Positions 13,624-16,884 of a stretch of 16,884 bases of DNA are shown piece after piece. The notes below the pieces were generated by a model. The model was given only the letters and a program-made list of their open reading frames with translations, was not told the origin of the DNA and made no database searches. This DNA comes from Actinophytocola sp050699915 (GTDB lineage: Bacteria > Actinomycetota > Actinomycetes > Mycobacteriales > Pseudonocardiaceae): contig NZ_JBOHGA010000136.1 in the NCBI RefSeq assembly GCF_050699915.1, positions 1-16,884 of the forward strand, given 5' to 3'. The translations under genes and the position numbers were made by a program. Each line of letters starts with the position of its first letter. Within the stretch, counting starts at the first letter, position 1.

Positions 13624-13645
13624 TCCGCCGCGGGTCAGCGGCGGA
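13624..13645. terminator. Stem-loop spanning the stop codon of the M20 amidohydrolase gene
   Basis: TCCGCCGC (13624-13631) and GCGGCGGA (13638-13645) form a perfect 8-bp GC stem with the 6-nt loop GGGTCA, whose TCA (13635-13637) is the gene's stop codon on the minus strand. It probably separates this operon from the downstream VOC gene. No T-tract. Confidence 0.45.
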
Positions 13646-14780
13646 ACTCGGTCCAGGCGCGGTCCCGGAAGGTCGGGTCCGTCAGCACGTCGACGGCCGT
13701 CGCGGCGAGTGCCTCGGCCGCGGCCAGCATGGCCGTCCGGCCACGTTCGCTCGCGGCCGCGGCCGCGAACTCCGCCGTGTGGTCCGAGAGCTCGGGATCG
13801 ACGATCGCGACGAAGGGATGGATCGCCGGCGTCGTGTTGCTGACGTTGCCGATGTCGGACGAGCCGAGAAAGACCCCGGGCGCCGGTTCGGTCAGGGTGA
13901 TGCCCGCGTTCGCGATGTGTGCGGCGAACCGGTCCGCGAGCACGGTGTTGTTGCGGAAGTGTTCGTACGGCTCGCGGCTGCGGGTGATCGCGGCGCTCGT
14001 GCCGGTCGCGGTCGCGACGGCGCGTGCCGTGGCTGCGAGCTGCGTCGCGAGGTCGTCGAGCGCGGCGGTCGTGATCGCGCGCAGACCGAACCTGCCCTCC
14101 GCGCGTTCCGGCACGATGTTGGTGGCCACACCGCCGTCGCTGATGATGCCCTGGACATGGGAACCGGCCGGCAGCCGCGGCCGGATGGCCGCGACGGTGT
14201 TGAACAGCTGGATCAGCGCGGCGAGCGCGTCGACACCGTCGGTCGGGTTGCCGGTGGGATGGGCGGCACGGCCGTGGATGGTGACGGTGATCTCCACCTG
14301 CGCGGTGAGTGGCGCCCAGGCCCAGTCGTGCGCACCGGGATGGAACATCAGCGCGGCGTCGACCCCGTCGAAGACACCGTGGGCCAGCTCGACGATCTTC
14401 CCGCCGCCACCTTCCTCGGCGGGACTGCCGACCACCAGGAGCGTGCCGTCCGGGTCGGGGAGGGCGTCGCGGACCGCGAGGGCGGCGCCGAGGCCCGCCG
14501 CCGCGATCAGGTTGTGCCCGCACGCGTGGCCGAGGCCGGGCAACGCGTCGTACTCCAGCAGCAGCGCGGCCGTCGGTCCGCGGCCATCGCCGTGGCGTGC
14601 GGTGAACGCGGTGGGCAGACCGGCGACGCCACGATCCACCTCGAACGAGGCGAGCTCCGCGCACAACCGCTCGGCGGCCCGGTGTTCGTCGAACGCGGTC
14701 TCCGGGTCACCGTGCAGGTCGAGTGCGAGCTCCCAGATCCGGTCGGCATGCGCTCCGACATCGGCTCGGGGCAGGTTCAC
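13635..14780 (-). CDS. M20 family metallo-amidohydrolase (AbgB/PM20D2-like)
   Basis: 381 residues. Metal-site motifs are LLEYDALPGLGHACGHN (74-90) with H89 of ACGHN, SPAEEGGGGK (119-128) with the catalytic Glu pair, and MFHPGAHD (145-152). TVTIHGRAAHPTGNPTDGVD is the start of the dimerisation domain insertion, and GNVSNTTPAIHPF holds the last His ligand. This is the amidohydrolase branch that cleaves N-acyl amino acids or dipeptides such as p-aminobenzoyl-glutamate or lysyl/ornithyl dipeptides. GTG 14780 overlaps the decarboxylase stop by GTGA, so the two are coupled. The context suggests processing of amides of basic amino acids or polyamines (inference). Transcription probably ends at the stem-loop over its stop codon. 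Confidence 0.88.
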   Translation of the reverse strand: MNLPRADVGAHADRIWELALDLHGDPETAFDEHRAAERLCAELASFEVDRGVAGLPTAFTARHGDGRGPTAALLLEYDALPGLGHACGHNLIAAAGLGAALAVRDALPDPDGTLLVVGSPAEEGGGGKIVELAHGVFDGVDAALMFHPGAHDWAWAPLTAQVEITVTIHGRAAHPTGNPTDGVDALAALIQLFNTVAAIRPRLPAGSHVQGIISDGGVATNIVPERAEGRFGLRAITTAALDDLATQLAATARAVATATGTSAAITRSREPYEHFRNNTVLADRFAAHIANAGITLTEPAPGVFLGSSDIGNVSNTTPAIHPFVAIVDPELSDHTAEFAAAAASERGRTAMLAAAEALAATAVDVLTDPTFRDRAWTEFRR

Positions 14781-16231
14781 CGAGCGACCACGCGCACGGA
14801 ACGCAGGTCCGCGTCGGCGGGGTCGGGCAGTGCCATGCCCGCGGCGAGACCCGACCGCAGGTAGTCGAGTACGGCGGAGGTGATGACCTCGCCGGGCAGC
14901 ACGGCCGGCGCGCCCGGCGGGTAGGGCGTGATCATCTCGGCGCAGACGCGGCCCACCGCGTCTGCGGCGGCCACCTGTTCGGTCTCGGCGAAGAACGCGT
15001 CCCTGGGCAGCAGCTCGGTGCGTAGCTCCAGGTCGGCTGGGCTGGGCAGGTCGACCTCGCGCGGCGCCGGCAGCCGTGCCTCACACAGTTCGGCGACCGC
15101 GCGCAGGAGCGTCGCCATGGTCGACTCGTCGTCGGCGATGGTGAGGTGCGCGACGATTCTGCGGTGGTCGGACAGCCCGACCGCCACGCGTTCGTGGTCG
15201 CGCAGCCAGTCCGCGGCCTGGTAGCCGCTGATGCGCAGACCGGACACGTCGACCACGATTTTGAGCGGGTCGAAGGTGTGGGCTGCCGCCGGGCCGGTGA
15301 ACTCCTCGCCCATGACCCGGATGCCGGGCAGCTTGGCGAGCTCGGCACGCGTCTCGTGAGCGAGCGCCAACGCCGCGTCGAGCAGGGCCTTGCCGTGCTC
15401 GACCATCTGGCGTCGCCATCCGTCGAGCGTCGCGTAGACCAGCGAGGAGGGACTCGTTGTGCCGAGCAGGTCCTCGCGCGCCTTCAGCACCGTCGGGTTG
15501 ACGCGGTCGCCCTGCAGGTGGAACACCGAGCTCTGCTCGACCGCGGAGCCGGACTTGTGGACGCTGGTAACGCACACGTCGGCGTCGGCGTCCATCGCCC
15601 ACGGCGGCAGGTCGGGGTGGAAGGGCAGGTGCGCGCCCCAGGCCTCGTCGACGATCAGCGGCTTGCCGAACTCGTGGCACACGGCGGCGACCGCGGCGAT
15701 GTCCCCACACGTCCCGTAGTCGGTGGGGGTCACGAGCAGCATGCCCTTCGCGTCCGGCTCCTCCTCGAAACGCCTACGTACCTCGTCCGGACCGGGCGGA
15801 TGCGACAGATGCAGGTCCGCGTCCCAGCGTGGGCGCACCTACACCGGTGCCACCCCGGACAGGATCAGGCCGGAGATGACCGACTTGTGCGACTGGCGTG
15901 CGACGAGCAGCTTCTCGTGCGGCCCCGCGACGGCGAGCATCGCGCTCTTCACCGACAACGAGCTGCCGCACGTGGAGAAGAACGCGTGCTCGGCGTGCAC
16001 CGCGTCGGCCATGAGCTCCTGCGCCCGCATCAGCACTCCGTGCGTCGCCAGGCGATCGTCCAGGCCGTTGATCGCCAGCACGTCGGAGGTGAACACGGCT
16101 TCGCCGACGATCTCGAGCACCCGCGGGTCGACCCCTCGGCCCTGCCGGTGGCCCGGTGGGTTGAACGGCGCGTACCCCTGGTCGTGGTAGGCCTGCAGTG
16201 CCTCCAACACAGGCGCATCGCTGTGGTCCAT
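14777..16231 (-). pseudogene. Orn/Lys/Arg decarboxylase-family PLP enzyme interrupted by one in-frame TAG
   Basis: One continuous frame of 484 codons plus stop, broken only by TAG at 15841-15839. Part one (16231-15842, 130 codons) has FNPPGHRQGRG (23-33), FFSTCGSSLSVKSAMLA (84-100) and RQSHKSVISGL. Part two (15838-14777, 353 codons) has LIVDEAWGAHLPFH with the PLP-ring Asp and SVHKSGSAVEQSSVF with the Schiff-base Lys. Together they make a full-length fold-type I basic amino acid decarboxylase. Family members remembered from actinobacteria have Trp at the interrupted point (APVWVRPRWD), so TGG to TAG, one base change, explains it. GTG directly follows TAG, so part two could be made by re-initiation, but it would lack the N-terminal substrate and dimer elements. 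Nonsense mutation or sequencing error; no other damage seen. Confidence 0.85.
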
Positions 16232-16299
16232 GGCGTCAGCGGGTACCCGGCCCGCGACCGTTCATGCCGTCCGGCGGGGTGATGACGACGCGGGGTGGC

Positions 16300-16338
16300 G
16301 TGGTGCCCTTCCCGGGAGCGGACCGGGAAGGGCACCAC
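16300..16338. terminator. Strong stem-loop, probable bidirectional terminator
   Basis: GTGGTGCCCTTCCCGG (16300-16315) and CCGGGAAGGGCACCAC (16323-16338) are perfectly complementary: 16 bp with a 7-nt loop. It lies 201 bp after the stop of the right-edge gene and 69 bp before the decarboxylase start, both on the minus strand. It fits a terminator for the former or a leader attenuator for the latter. No T-tract. Confidence 0.65.
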
Positions 16339-16341
16339 GCT

Positions 16342-16395
16342 CTCGTCGAGCCCTGACCACCCGGGGCTGGGGGCTGGCTTTGCCGGCTCGACGAG
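16342..16395. repeat. 11-bp inverted repeat with 32-bp centre
   Basis: CTCGTCGAGCC (16342-16352) and GGCTCGACGAG (16385-16395) are perfectly complementary. The centre contains the near-tandem GGGGCTGGGGGCTGGC. It begins only 3 bp after the 16-bp stem-loop. Role unknown. Confidence 0.55.
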
Positions 16396-16396
16396 G

Positions 16397-16428
16397 CGGT
16401 GCCGGCGCGGGGGACGTCGACGGCACCG
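16397..16428. repeat. 8-bp inverted repeat with 16-bp centre
   Basis: CGGTGCCG (16397-16404) and CGGCACCG (16421-16428) are perfectly complementary and start directly after the previous repeat. This length could arise by chance in GC-rich DNA; it is listed because of the cluster. Confidence 0.35.
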
Positions 16429-16538
16429 GATCTCGGGTGACGCGAACGTGGATCGGACGGCGCGGCATCGTGCAACGCGTCGTTCGACAACCGGTCGCGA
16501 TTGCCGACGACCGGGTGAGCGGGGTTACGCCGGTCGGT

Positions 16539-16884
16539 CTACTGGCTCGGCGGCTGAACAGGAAGCGGCGGCAGGGCGGGGTTGCCGATCGGCTTCTTCG
16601 CCTTTCCCTCGCGTGGCCCGCCTCGCGGGCCGTCGTCGTCCTCGCCGTGCTTGTCGTCGTCCCTGTCCGGGCGGTGTTCGCGGTCTCCGTCGTCGCCGTG
16701 ACCCTCGTTCCGCGGCTCGCGCTCGCCGTCCGGGCCGCCCGGGGCGATCGGCGGGGGTTCGACGCCGAGGCTCTCCGTCGGCCGTGGCGGTTGGGGCGTG
16801 CTGGTGGCCGTGGCGGACGTCGGCAGCAGGCCGCGCACCGCCGCGATGTCGCCGCGCAGCCGCTGCGCCGCGCCGGGCTCGTCG
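16539..16884 (-). CDS. Hypothetical proline-rich, highly charged protein (C-terminal part, runs off window edge)
   Basis: At least 114 C-terminal residues are visible. From the edge: DEPGAAQRLRGDIAAVRGLL, possibly the end of a helical segment, then a Thr/Ser/Pro-rich linker (TSATATSTPQPPRPTE), then a dense Asp/Arg/His/Gly stretch (DDGDREHRPDRDDDKHGEDD) and the ending NPALPPLPVQPPSQ. It is low-complexity and probably disordered. Such tails occur on actinobacterial secreted, lipoprotein or anti-sigma proteins, but no domain is visible and no function can be given. GTG at 16838 could be read as a start, yet the frame continues upstream without a stop to the edge, so a longer gene is more likely. 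Confidence 0.6.
   Translation of the reverse strand, partial: DEPGAAQRLRGDIAAVRGLLPTSATATSTPQPPRPTESLGVEPPPIAPGGPDGEREPRNEGHGDDGDREHRPDRDDDKHGEDDDGPRGGPREGKAKKPIGNPALPPLPVQPPSQ

Larger units (their letters stand above)
16232..16538. other. Intergenic region of 307 bp rich in inverted repeats, no gene seen
   Basis: No convincing coding frame. It holds three perfect inverted repeats, listed separately, between two minus-strand genes. It should contain the end of the right-hand transcript and the promoter of the decarboxylase-M20 operon. No clear -10/-35 pair or known riboswitch was recognised. Confidence 0.6.

Noticed and set aside
15839..15841. TAG read as pyrrolysine or another recoded residue
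   Set aside because: No PylRS/tRNA-Pyl seen, the family has Trp here by recollection, and TAG is used as an ordinary stop elsewhere in the window (for example 1642-1644 and 3521-3523). A nonsense mutation or sequencing error is simpler.
1..16884. CRISPR arrays, tRNA/rRNA genes, insertion sequences
   Set aside because: No regularly spaced repeats, cloverleaf-like segments or transposase motifs were seen on either strand by eye.

Overview
The window is very GC-rich, with strong G/C preference at third codon positions, frequent GTG/TTG starts, many 4-bp stop/start overlaps, and actinobacterial families (GAF-ANTAR regulator, DUF3618, Holin-X-like DUF1469, ECF42 sigma factor with DGPF partner). 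It is chromosomal DNA of a high-GC Actinomycetota, probably a Pseudonocardiaceae-like soil actinomycete (the family-level guess is inference). No transposase, integrase, CRISPR array, tRNA or rRNA was seen.

Layout. 1-874: a MarR gene cut by the window edge, divergent from a TetR gene, with two different perfect inverted repeats between them. 946-1644: a GAF-ANTAR regulator whose stop codon lies inside a 16-bp stem-loop shared with the convergent pair DUF3618/DUF1469 (1649-2409). 2410-2528: a divergent intergene with two stress-sigma-like promoters, serving that pair and a flavodoxin-fold reductase (2529-3152). 3157-4762: VOC protein and NhaP-type antiporter on the minus strand, divergent from a RibD-type reductase (4833-5414). 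5498-6631: acyltransferase-3 membrane protein. 6675-8297: a decayed D-glucarate catabolic pair. The kdgD-like gene keeps an open frame but has lost its catalytic Tyr and Lys and about 40 residues; the gudD copy is broken by three deletions and several frameshifts. 8346-9635: a divergent-looking histidyl-tRNA synthetase, probably leaderless, whose stop overlaps that of the convergent ECF42 sigma gene.

9632-11782 is a minus-strand operon (RibD-type reductase, DGPF/YCII protein, ECF42 sigma factor) with 4-bp and near-overlapping junctions and a TGTCGA -35-like element upstream, consistent with autoregulation. 11886-13070 is a zinc-dependent alcohol/formaldehyde dehydrogenase; its start overlaps the end of a short fragment that looks like part of a molybdopterin oxidoreductase, which follows directly on a VOC gene. 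13635-16231 is a coupled pair: an M20 amidohydrolase and an Orn/Lys/Arg-decarboxylase-family PLP enzyme, the latter split by one in-frame TAG where a Trp is expected. 16232-16538 has no gene but holds three perfect inverted repeats, one with a 16-bp stem. A proline-rich, highly charged protein runs off the right edge.

No obviously new multi-gene system was found. The most noteworthy points are the traces of gene decay (glucarate pair, amber-interrupted decarboxylase, molybdoenzyme fragment), the unusual HisRS, stem-loops built over stop codons, and several readable regulatory sites.
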